From: Arthrobacter sp.
GTDB lineage: Bacteria; Actinomycetota; Actinomycetes; Actinomycetales; Micrococcaceae
Assembly (NCBI GenBank): GCA_030147325.1
Contig: JASLAA010000148.1
Location: forward strand, 1 to 28,865
Direction of reading: 5' to 3'
DNA length: 28,865 bases
The notes beneath the pieces were generated by a model. The model had not been told where the DNA came from. It made no database searches and saw only the letters and a program-made list of their open reading frames with translations. A program made the position numbers and the translations under genes. Below are positions 8,933 through 15,540 of the stretch, piece by piece. The stretch's first letter is position 1. Every line of letters begins with the position of its first letter.

Positions 8933-9009
8933 GCCTCCTTAGCTCAGTTGGCCAGAGCACCGCTCTTGTAAAGCGGGGGTCGTCGGTTCGAATCCGACAG
9001 GAGGCTCCA
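8933..9009 (+). tRNA. tRNA-Thr (anticodon TGT)
   Basis: A full cloverleaf: acceptor GCCTCCT (8933-8939) pairs with AGGAGGC (8999-9005), D arm GCTCAGTTGGCCAGAGC, anticodon stem CCGCT/AGCGG around loop CTTGTAA with anticodon TGT at 8967-8969, T arm GTCGGTTCGAATCCGAC, discriminator T9006 and an encoded CCA at 9007-9009. It reads ACA (and by wobble ACG) threonine codons. Two small GC hairpins precede it (8883-8897 and 8915-8930). Confidence 0.97.
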
Positions 9010-9061
9010 CGAGATCCCCGGTGGACAGCAGGGACAGGACGAATCCCAGGGGTGCGCAGCC

Positions 9062-9814
9062 CTAGTGCGTCCGACGGCTGCCCGGGAGGCCGATGACCTT
9101 CACGAGTCCGGCGACACAACCGACGATCACGATCAGGAGCAGGGCGAGTAGCGGGAAGTTCGCCGTCTCGCCCGTCCGGGTGCTGCTGATCGGCGCGGCG
9201 TCCTCGGCAGGGTCTGCCGACGCGGAAGCCACGGGCGACGTCGTCGGGCTCGGGGCCGGTGTCGCCGACGTCCTCGTGGGACGGGGGGCCACCGTGGCCT
9301 GCTCCTCGACGGGCTCCTCCTCCTCGACGGCATCCGGGACGATCACAGGGGCCTGCGGCAAGGGGACGTCCGGAACGACCTGCTGGGCAGGGGCCCGCTC
9401 CGGTACGGGGGCCTGCTCCGGTACGGGAGCAGGGACCGGTACGACCGGCTCAGGATCCGTTGTGGGAGCAGGAGGTTCCGGAGCCTGCGTGGTGGGCGGC
9501 GCCGGAGCCTGCGTGGGCTCCGGTGTCGGAGCCTGCGTGGTCGGGGAAGGAGTAGTAGGCGACGGGTCCGGCTCGGGATCCACCGTCGGAGGAGCGGGCT
9601 CGGGATCCGTCCTCGGAGGAGCGGATGGCGGAATGACCGAGGGCAACCGGCCCTGCGGGGAATCTGGCACGGGAGATTGAGGGGCTGGACCGGTCACCTT
9701 CGGGCGGGGCGTGGGCTCGTCCGCCGATGCGGGCAGCGCCCCGAATGTCAGTCCCCCGAGGACGACGGCGGCGGCGACCGAAGCGGCCGCTACCCGGTTG
9801 AAATGCTTACTCAC
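9062..9814 (-). CDS. Secreted Pro/Thr-rich surface protein with C-terminal membrane anchor
   Basis: A 250-residue protein. Residues 1-31 form a signal peptide (basic start, AAASVAAAVVLGGLTF core, ASA-type cleavage site). Residues 35-200 are low-complexity Pro/Thr/Glu/Ala with PEPTQAP-like units, extended and probably spanning the cell wall. Near the C-terminus, FPLLALLLIVIVGCVAGLVKVIGL is a membrane helix followed by a basic tail (SRRTH). The layout resembles sortase substrates, but no LPXTG motif precedes the helix, so it may stay membrane-anchored. The start is GTG at 9814 after AGGAG. Repetitive codons give visible DNA repeats (GGAGCCTGCGTGG) around 9478-9540. Confidence 0.8.
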   Translation of the reverse strand: MSKHFNRVAAASVAAAVVLGGLTFGALPASADEPTPRPKVTGPAPQSPVPDSPQGRLPSVIPPSAPPRTDPEPAPPTVDPEPDPSPTTPSPTTQAPTPEPTQAPAPPTTQAPEPPAPTTDPEPVVPVPAPVPEQAPVPERAPAQQVVPDVPLPQAPVIVPDAVEEEEPVEEQATVAPRPTRTSATPAPSPTTSPVASASADPAEDAAPISSTRTGETANFPLLALLLIVIVGCVAGLVKVIGLPGSRRTH

Positions 9815-9934
9815 GTGACTCCTGGATCATCGGCAGGCTTAAAATCCCCAATCGGCGATCCTACCTTCAGGGAGCGCCGCCGCGCAGGGATCCGACCGCG
9901 CTTGCGCGAAGGACCGAGCCGCGATAGCACGGGG

Positions 9935-11263
9935 TCAGCTACGTTGATCGGGCCCCTGCGCCTCGACCTGCTCGGCCTCGCGCTCCTCGGTCTCCTCCGC
10001 CGTCCTCGTCGGCTCCTCGTCGAGGCCGTCCCGCTCCCTCCAGCCGCCCTTCCGGTAGGCCGGAGTCGCCGTCGCGAGGACCAACAGGGTCAGCGAGACC
10101 GCGGCGAGCATCACGCACACCATGGCCACCGAACCCCCGCCGAGGAGTCCGACGAACGGACTGACGAGCCCGGCAACACCCGACTGCAGGGCGCCGATCA
10201 CGGCGGCCGCGGTGCCGGCCATGGATCCGTAGTTGTGCAGGGCGAGCACCGAGGCGTTGGCGGGGATCATCCCCTGGGTACCGAGAACGAGCCACAGCCC
10301 CGCGACCAGGCCCACGATGCCTCCGAAACCGGTCAGCACGATGGTGAGGAGAACGAGGGCGCAGCCCATCTGGACGACGACGGCGACCCTGAGGACGCGG
10401 ATGGGAGCGGCGCGGCGCACCAGCGCCGCGTTGAGCTGGGCGGAGCCGACGATCGCCGTTCCATTGAGTGCGAACACCGCAGCGAACTGGGCCTGGCTGA
10501 GGCCGAACTCCTCCTGGAACACGAAGGGGGAGCCGACCACGTAACTCATGATCACGGCGAGCCCGAGGCCTGGGATCACGGCGAGGGCCATGAAGTGCCG
10601 GTCCCGGAGCAGGGTGAGGTAGCTTCCGGCGACCCGTCGGGGGCTGCCCGGCCGGCGCCGCTCCTCGGGCAGCGACTCGGGCATGAAGCGCCACACGATG
10701 AGCACGAGGGCGAGGCCGATGAGCGCGAGTGCGTAGAACACGGCCCGCCACTGCCAGGCTCCGGCGATGGCCTGCCCGATGGTGGGCGCGAAGAGTGGCG
10801 CGACGCCGATCACGAGCATCAGCCGGGACAGCAACCGGGCGGCGTCCGAACCGACGAAACGGTCGCGGATGACGGCGATCGCCACCACGGACGCGGCCGC
10901 GTTGAAGAATCCCTGGCACACGCGGAGCCCGATCAGGGTGCCGATGTCCGGGGTCATGGAGCACAGGATCGAGGTCACCACGTGCAGGGAGATGCCGATG
11001 AGGAGAGGCAGGCGCCGTCCGAACCGGTCGGAGAACGGCCCGATGACCAGCTGCCCGACCCCGGCACCGATGAGCATGCCGGACATCGTGAACTGCGCCG
11101 CGGCCTGCGTCGTCTCCAGGTCCTCGGCCACCACGGGCAGGGAGGGCAGATACATGTCCGTCGTCACCGCGGGCAACGCGGCGAGAGCGCCGAGCATCAG
11201 GATCCACTTGATGCTCGAGCGGCGGGTGGGGGCTGTCCCGCGGGTTGCCTTCGGTGTGCTCAC
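9935..11263 (-). CDS. MFS drug exporter, Bcr/CflA family
   Basis: A 442-residue transporter with about 12 membrane helices. The early TDMYLPSLP motif and motif A GPFSDRFGRRLPLL between helices 2 and 3 are characteristic of the Bcr/CflA (DHA1) drug:H+ antiporters such as bicyclomycin and chloramphenicol exporters. The C-terminal 35 residues are charged (Glu/Arg-rich) and cytosolic. Substrate cannot be told. It follows the phosphoesterase gene on the same strand by 90 bp. That gap holds a CCCTAG direct repeat and CGTTGACCTAACG, which might be regulatory, but no regulator gene is adjacent. Confidence 0.92.
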   Translation of the reverse strand: MSTPKATRGTAPTRRSSIKWILMLGALAALPAVTTDMYLPSLPVVAEDLETTQAAAQFTMSGMLIGAGVGQLVIGPFSDRFGRRLPLLIGISLHVVTSILCSMTPDIGTLIGLRVCQGFFNAAASVVAIAVIRDRFVGSDAARLLSRLMLVIGVAPLFAPTIGQAIAGAWQWRAVFYALALIGLALVLIVWRFMPESLPEERRRPGSPRRVAGSYLTLLRDRHFMALAVIPGLGLAVIMSYVVGSPFVFQEEFGLSQAQFAAVFALNGTAIVGSAQLNAALVRRAAPIRVLRVAVVVQMGCALVLLTIVLTGFGGIVGLVAGLWLVLGTQGMIPANASVLALHNYGSMAGTAAAVIGALQSGVAGLVSPFVGLLGGGSVAMVCVMLAAVSLTLLVLATATPAYRKGGWRERDGLDEEPTRTAEETEEREAEQVEAQGPDQRS

Positions 11264-11353
11264 CCTAGAACCCTAGGCAAACCGTTGACCTAACGAACAG
11301 TCCTTGTGCAATCCGGATTCATCTTGCGTGGCTTCCCGGCGACGGGCAGGACG

Positions 11354-11857
11354 CTACCTGCGAGGGAGCAGGTGGGTCCGGACCTCGAGGCCGTCGGAGG
11401 AGAGGAGTGCGGTCATGAACGTGCAGTGCGGCTGCCGACGGCGATCCGTGGGGGAGCCCGGGTTGAGCAGACGCAGACCCGTGCCGGTGCGCGTGTCCCA
11501 GGGGATGTGGCTGTGCCCGAAGACCAGGACGTCGACATCGGGGTAGACCGCGGACATCCTCGCCTCGCGCCCCTGTCGCTGACCCGTCTCGTGCACGACG
11601 GCGAAGCGGACGCCGTCCAGCTCCGCCCGTGCGACCAGGGGCAGGCGCGCCCGAAGGTCGGGGCCATCGTTGTTCCCGTGACAGGCGATGAGTCGCGCAC
11701 TGCGCGCTTCGAGCTCGTCCAGAAGGGGTGCTTCCGTCCAGTCGCCTGCGTGCACGACGACGTCGGCGGACTCGACGGCGGACCACACATCGCGTGGGAG
11801 CTCCTTCGCCCGCTTCGGCAGATGCGTGTCGGCGAGGAGTGTGAGGGTGAGGGACAT
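11354..11857 (-). CDS. YfcE/MJ0936-type metallophosphoesterase
   Basis: A 167-residue calcineurin-like phosphoesterase of the small YfcE class. All metal ligands are visible: ADTH (Asp10, His12), HAGDW (Asp39), GNND (61-64), His89 and GHSH (114-117). Such enzymes cleave phosphodiesters, often cyclic nucleotides or model substrates; the true substrate is rarely known. Family members are usually 160-185 residues, so this one is complete. The ATG lacks a ribosome binding site, and a GACAAT hexamer ends 6 nt upstream, suggesting a leaderless mRNA. Confidence 0.9.
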   Translation of the reverse strand: MSLTLTLLADTHLPKRAKELPRDVWSAVESADVVVHAGDWTEAPLLDELEARSARLIACHGNNDGPDLRARLPLVARAELDGVRFAVVHETGQRQGREARMSAVYPDVDVLVFGHSHIPWDTRTGTGLRLLNPGSPTDRRRQPHCTFMTALLSSDGLEVRTHLLPRR

Positions 11858-11863
11858 GCAGCC

Positions 11864-11869
11864 ATTGTC
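11864..11869 (-). promoter_or_regulatory. Candidate -10 (GACAAT) of leaderless phosphoesterase gene
   Basis: Read on the minus strand, GACAAT (4 of 6 matches to TATAAT) is followed by six bases and then the ATG at 11857. No ribosome binding site lies between. Confidence 0.35.
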
Positions 11870-11919
11870 CGCTGTCGGGAACCGCCCGTGACAAGGGGGA
11901 GACCGTATGGGATGCTTCC

Positions 11920-11933
11920 GTAAGCACGCTTAC
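11920..11933. promoter_or_regulatory. Palindrome A: GTAAGC-AC-GCTTAC
   Basis: A 14-bp inverted repeat with two central bases, containing TAAG-N4-CTTA at 11921-11932. It lies in the divergent gap between the phosphoesterase (minus) and the coiled-coil gene (plus, ATG 39 nt downstream). The last TA of the motif begins TACTAG, a weak -10 on the plus strand. The same core occurs at 18548-18559 and 19178-19189. Confidence 0.55.
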
Positions 11934-11971
11934 TAGTGACCGTTCAGGCGCACGTCGATGAGGAGTCAGCA

Positions 11972-12352
11972 ATGGATACAAGTCAAGTGGTGTGGATCGT
12001 CGTCGGCATCGTCGTCCTCCTGGCCATCATCGCCGTCGTGGCGCTGCTGGCCCGCAAGCGAAGCGCCGCCCAGCGCACCCGCCGCCAGGAGCAGGATCGC
12101 CACCGCGCGGCCGAGATGCGGGAACAGGCGAAGTCGACGGAACTCGAAGCGCGCGAGCGCGAGGCGAAGGCGTCCATGGCGGATGCCGAGGCGCAGCGCG
12201 CGGAGGTCGAGGCGGAGAGGCTCCGCCAGCAGGCACAGCAGCGGCAGACCGATGCCCAGGGGCTGCGCGAGAAGGTGACCCACCACCACCAGGAAGCCGA
12301 CAAGGTGGACCCGGACGTCGCGAACGATGCGGACCGGCATCGAGGTCAGTGA
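11972..12352 (+). CDS. Single-pass membrane protein with long charged coiled coil
   Basis: A 126-residue protein: membrane helix at residues 6-28 (VVWIVVGIVVLLAIIAVVALLA), then about 75 residues rich in Glu, Arg, Gln and Ala with heptad-like spacing (coiled coil, 30-105), ending in a hydrophilic His-rich tail (VTHHHQEADK). No enzyme motif is seen; similar small actinobacterial proteins are annotated only as hypothetical. The ATG at 11972 is chosen for the AGGAG 6 nt upstream; the frame is open earlier from GTG at 11936. Its promoter region contains palindrome A. It may be co-transcribed with the SDR 79 bp downstream. Confidence 0.85.
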   Translation: MDTSQVVWIVVGIVVLLAIIAVVALLARKRSAAQRTRRQEQDRHRAAEMREQAKSTELEAREREAKASMADAEAQRAEVEAERLRQQAQQRQTDAQGLREKVTHHHQEADKVDPDVANDADRHRGQ

Positions 12353-12431
12353 AGACGACGGTCATCGACAACGTGCGTCCCTGCCGGGGCCCCTTCCGAC
12401 GGCGCCCGAGGATCGACCAGGAGTAGGCGGC

Positions 12432-13340
12432 ATGGACAGGACGCGAACCGTGGTCATCACGGGGGCATCGAGCGGCATCGGCCGCGCCACAGCCCGGCTG
12501 TTCGCCGAGGAGGGTGCACAGCTGGTGCTCGCGGGTCGGGACGACCGGACCCTCGGACCCGTGGCGAAGGAGTGCCGGGACAGGGGGTCGCTGGTGATCA
12601 CCGTCCCCACGGACGTCTCCTCGGAGGCGGAGGTCGATCGCCTCGCGGATGCGGCCGTCGAGCGTTTCGGCGGGATCGACGTCTGGGTCGGGAACGCGTC
12701 GCTGTACAGCTTCGGAACCTTCGAACAGACGCCGTCGGACGTCTTCGACCGTCTCATCGCCGTGAACCTGCTGGGCCAGGTGTACGGCGCCCGGGCTGCG
12801 CTCCGCGCGTTCCGCAGCAGCCAGGGCACGGGGGTCCTCGTGTCCGTGGCATCGATCTACTCGAGGGTGACCTCTCCTCTGGTCGGTCCCTACGTGACCA
12901 GCAAGTTCGGGCTCCTCGGATTCTTGGAGGTGCTCCGGATGGAACTGCGGGACACACCTGGCATCCATGTCTGCGCCGTCCTGCCGGCGACCATCGACAC
13001 CCCGATCCACCAGCATGCCGCGAACTACACCGGGCGGCCTGTTCGTCCGTTGCCGCCGGTCACCGATCCGGTCCGTGTCGCCCGGGCGATCGTCCGGGTG
13101 TCACGCCACCCGCGCCGCCTGACGCAGGTCGGGCGGGTCCAGTCCCTCTTCGTCCACGCCCGGGCGCTCGCTCCCGCCGTCTATGAACCGGTCGTCGCCC
13201 GGGCCTACCGCGCCCTGGCCCTGAAGAAGGGCTCTATACCGTACTCATCGGGCAACGTCTTCGAAGCCGATGGGCAGGAGACCGGGGTGACCGGTGGATG
13301 GCGGCTCCTCCCCGGACTGCGGAGTGGGCGCCGTCGATGA
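12432..13340 (+). CDS. Short-chain dehydrogenase/reductase
   Basis: A 302-residue classical SDR. It shows the cofactor motif TGASSGIG (10-17), a structural GNAS (87-90; NNAG in most relatives), catalytic Ser141, and Tyr154-x3-Lys158 in YVTSK. Arg36 after the second strand (AGRDDR) suits NADP. After about residue 240 there is a C-terminal extension (RRLTQVGRVQSLFVHARALAPAVYEPVVARAYR) common in SDRs annotated as membrane-associated or 'SDR family oxidoreductase' of about 300 residues. Substrate unknown. The ATG follows GGAGTAGG. The gene lies 79 bp after the coiled-coil gene on the same strand. Confidence 0.92.
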   Translation: MDRTRTVVITGASSGIGRATARLFAEEGAQLVLAGRDDRTLGPVAKECRDRGSLVITVPTDVSSEAEVDRLADAAVERFGGIDVWVGNASLYSFGTFEQTPSDVFDRLIAVNLLGQVYGARAALRAFRSSQGTGVLVSVASIYSRVTSPLVGPYVTSKFGLLGFLEVLRMELRDTPGIHVCAVLPATIDTPIHQHAANYTGRPVRPLPPVTDPVRVARAIVRVSRHPRRLTQVGRVQSLFVHARALAPAVYEPVVARAYRALALKKGSIPYSSGNVFEADGQETGVTGGWRLLPGLRSGRRR

Positions 13341-13433
13341 TCGTGAAGTCCCGGCCCGCACCATGGTCCTGAATGCGCTGTCAATGTGACGGACACGATA
13401 ACGGGGGCTGGCGCCGGGCTCCGCTCCTCGGAC

Positions 13434-13439
13434 CATAGT
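13434..13439 (+). promoter_or_regulatory. Candidate -10 (CATAGT) of a leaderless small gene
   Basis: CATAGT (4 of 6 matches) is followed by six bases and then ATG at 13446, the same spacing as before 259, 18662 and 19276. No ribosome binding site and no clear -35. Confidence 0.35.
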
Positions 13440-13445
13440 TGGGTC

Positions 13446-13718
13446 ATGAATCAATGGCAGGGGCTCCTCGCGCAGTGCGCCCGGAGTATGGGCTTGGACC
13501 GGGGGCGCAGACGCGCAGCCTACGCGCTCGTGGGCGTAGGGATCTTCTGGGCGGCTGGATTGTTCGGGGGACTGCGGATCCTGCACACCGCCTCGTCGCC
13601 CATGACGACGCTCGTGGTGCTGTACGTCATGCTCGCCGTCGTCGCGCTGTCCTTCGTGGTCGCCGCTGCTGCGGTCGCGGAACTCGGCCGGCAGACAGCA
13701 CAGCGGCGCCGGCGCTGA
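13446..13718 (+). CDS. Small two-helix membrane protein
   Basis: A 90-residue protein with an N-terminal amphipathic part, a membrane helix at about 25-45 (AAYALVGVGIFWAAGLFGGL), a second at about 54-78 (MTTLVVLYVMLAVVALSFVVAAAAVA), and a short basic C-terminus (RRRR). No family is recognised. ATG at 13446 is preferred because CATAGT ends 6 nt upstream; a GTG at 13386 would add 20 polar residues. Its stop codon TGA forms the loop of the terminator hairpin at 13705-13729, so the last codons double as terminator stem. It is convergent with the catalase gene. Confidence 0.65.
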   Translation: MNQWQGLLAQCARSMGLDRGRRRAAYALVGVGIFWAAGLFGGLRILHTASSPMTTLVVLYVMLAVVALSFVVAAAAVAELGRQTAQRRRR

Positions 13719-13729
13719 GCGCCGGCGCC
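13705..13729. terminator. Perfect 11-bp bidirectional hairpin with stop codon as loop
   Basis: GGCGCCGGCGC (13705-13715) pairs perfectly with GCGCCGGCGCC (13719-13729); the loop is the TGA stop codon of the gene ending at 13718. It separates that gene from the catalase, which ends at 13747 on the other strand. There is no T tract. Confidence 0.8.
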
Positions 13730-13746
13730 TCGTCGAACAGGCCCGG

Positions 13747-15408
13747 CTAGCGGGTCACGACGACGTGCTCGTTGGGGACGCAGTGCGTCATCGTGAGGCC
13801 CTCGACATCGCGGGGACCGTTGTTGCCCAGGTTCTTCAAGCGCTCCACCTCGTCGTCGGACAAGGTCTGGCTCGCGAGCGGAGGAAGGTCCCTCACCTCG
13901 TCGAGCCCGATGCCGAGGCCCTGACCGACGCGGGCCCCGAGCTCGTCGTCCACCAGGTAGAAGTGCCACACCATGCGTTCCTGCACCTCGCGGGTCGCCT
14001 GCCCGATCAGGGTGACGAAGTTGCCCACCAGGTCGTCCTTCTCCCACTGCTCGAGGAGCTGGTACCGCTGGCCCGCCTGGAGGTAGTCGTTGGTGAGCGG
14101 AATACGCTTGCGGGTCAGTCGTCCGGTGATCTCCGGGCCCTGTTCGTCGTGGGTGGGGTACTGGCCCTCCCGCAGGCCACCGGTGATCGAGGGCTCGTAG
14201 TTCACATGGGGGTTCTGCCCCGGCGCCAGATCCGTGCCGTAGGACATCTGCCCACCCCGCTGATTGGTGTGCACCGGCGCGTTCTTCGCAGCGTTCACGG
14301 GAACCTGCAGATAGTTCGGGCCCACGCGGTAGCGCTGCGTGTCGCTGTAGCTGAAGGTGCGGCCCACGAGCATCTTGTCGTCGGAGAAGTCCAGTCCGTC
14401 GACGAGGACGCCCGTCCCGAAGGAGATCTGCTCGTTCTCGTTGTGATGGTCGGTGACATTCCGGTTCAGGGTCATGGTACCGACGAGCCTGGGTTCGAAG
14501 TCCTGTTCCGGCCAGGTCTTCGTGTCGTCGAGCGGGTCGAAGTCCAGTTCGGGGTGGTCACCGTCCTCCATCAGCTGCACGTAGAGGTCCCATTTCGGGT
14601 ACTCGCCCCGCTCGATGGCTTCGTAGAGGTCCTTCGACGCGTGCCCGAGGTCGGTCGCCTGGATGTTCGCGGCGTCCTCCTCGGTCAGGCTCTTCACGCC
14701 CTGGTGGGGTTGCCACGAGTACTTCACGAGCTTCGTGTCCCCGTCGGCGTTGACCCACTTGTAGGTGTTCACCCCGAAACCCTGCATGTGACGGTAGTCG
14801 GCGGGGATGCCGCGCGGGCTGAACAGGTTCACGAGCATGTGCATCGACTCGGGTGTCTGCGACATGAAGTCGAAGATGCGGGCCGGCTCCTGCCGGAAGG
14901 TGATGGGGTCCGGCTTGAGGGAGTGGATGACGTCGGGGAACTTGATGGCGTCACGGATGAAGAACACCGCGAGGTTGTTGCCCACCATGTCCCAGTTGCC
15001 GTCCTCGGTGTAGAACTTTACGGCGAAGCCGCGGGGGTCGCGGGCTGCTTCGGATGAATCCCTGCCGCCGATGACGGTCGAGAAGCGGATGGCGACGTCG
15101 GTCTTCTTGCCGGGCTCCGAGAACAGTTTCGCCCGTGTGTAGAGAGCGATCGGCTCGTCCCCCCACGTGCCGGTTGCCTCGAAATCGCCGTACGCCACGA
15201 ACCCGCGGGCGTGGACCACGCGCTCGGGGATCCGCTCGCGATCGAAGTGACTGACTTTCTCCAGGAACTGGTAGTTCTCAAGGGTGGCCGGTCCACGTGC
15301 CCCCACGGTCCGGGAGTTCTGGTTGTCATAGACCTGGTGGCCCTGGCGATTGGTCAGGACGGCCCGGTCGTCGTCCTCGGCGGGTGGCTGGTTGGCGACA
15401 TCGGTCAT
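13747..15408 (-). CDS. katA: Heme catalase (small-subunit type)
   Basis: A 553-residue catalase converting hydrogen peroxide to water and oxygen. The active-site signature FDRERIPERVVHARG gives the distal His66; Asn144/145 lie in MVGNNLAVFF (Leu-Ala where most relatives have Thr-Pro or Ser-Pro); the heme-ligand signature RTFSYSDTQRYRVGPNY supplies the proximal Tyr. It is somewhat longer than the usual 480-510 residues because of a C-terminal tail, but far shorter than 700-residue large-subunit enzymes. The ATG at 15408 follows GAGGAG; the frame is open 93 nt further, but that part overlaps the promoter. A strong hairpin in the leader and a palindrome at the -35 suggest regulated expression. 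Confidence 0.95.
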   Translation of the reverse strand: MTDVANQPPAEDDDRAVLTNRQGHQVYDNQNSRTVGARGPATLENYQFLEKVSHFDRERIPERVVHARGFVAYGDFEATGTWGDEPIALYTRAKLFSEPGKKTDVAIRFSTVIGGRDSSEAARDPRGFAVKFYTEDGNWDMVGNNLAVFFIRDAIKFPDVIHSLKPDPITFRQEPARIFDFMSQTPESMHMLVNLFSPRGIPADYRHMQGFGVNTYKWVNADGDTKLVKYSWQPHQGVKSLTEEDAANIQATDLGHASKDLYEAIERGEYPKWDLYVQLMEDGDHPELDFDPLDDTKTWPEQDFEPRLVGTMTLNRNVTDHHNENEQISFGTGVLVDGLDFSDDKMLVGRTFSYSDTQRYRVGPNYLQVPVNAAKNAPVHTNQRGGQMSYGTDLAPGQNPHVNYEPSITGGLREGQYPTHDEQGPEITGRLTRKRIPLTNDYLQAGQRYQLLEQWEKDDLVGNFVTLIGQATREVQERMVWHFYLVDDELGARVGQGLGIGLDEVRDLPPLASQTLSDDEVERLKNLGNNGPRDVEGLTMTHCVPNEHVVVTR

Positions 15409-15437
15409 GGCATTCTCCTCACAGGGGGATCTGGTCC

Positions 15438-15468
15438 TACGGGAGCCGGGGCAGCCCCGGGTCCCGTA
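15438..15468 (-). promoter_or_regulatory. Near-perfect 31-nt palindrome at the 5' end of catalase mRNA
   Basis: TACGGGA-g-CCGGGG (15438-15451) pairs with CCCCGG-g-TCCCGTA (15455-15468), 13 of 14 bp, around a 3-nt loop. The predicted transcription start (about 15466, 7 nt after TAGCGT) falls at its edge, so the mRNA would begin with this stem-loop, 29 nt before the start codon. It could be a stabilising 5' hairpin, an operator, or a terminator for read-through from the upstream oxidase gene. Confidence 0.6.
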
Positions 15469-15472
15469 TCCG

Positions 15473-15506
15473 ACGCTACCCAAGGGTCGAATGCTCAGCA
15501 ACCTTA
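15473..15506 (-). promoter_or_regulatory. Catalase promoter with palindrome E over the -35
   Basis: On the minus strand TTGCTG (15501-15496), a 17-nt spacer and TAGCGT (15478-15473) make a plausible promoter. The -35 lies within TAAG-GTTG-CTGA (15506-15495), a one-mismatch copy of the TAAG-N4-CTTA element seen at other genes in this window. Confidence 0.5.
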
Positions 15507-15540
15507 GGAGATGGTCGGCGGTGACGGTCCGGTAGCTGGA

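Noticed and set aside
8933..9061. Integration site at the tRNA-Thr 3' end
   Set aside because: No integrase, no repeat of the tRNA 3' end and no change in gene type were seen in the window.
9830..9850. A sixth TAAG-type site before the surface-protein gene (TAAG-CCTG-CCGA on the minus strand)
   Set aside because: Two mismatches in the second half-site, so it cannot be told from chance.
9677..11293. A 538-residue plus-strand frame
   Set aside because: It is antisense to the Bcr/CflA transporter, rich in Gly, Glu, His and Asp as typical of reverse frames in GC-rich DNA, and matches no family.
11264..11300. Iron box or MarR operator before the drug exporter
   Set aside because: CGTTGACCTAACG and a CCCTAG direct repeat are visible, but the match to DtxR/IdeR sites is partial and no regulator gene is adjacent.
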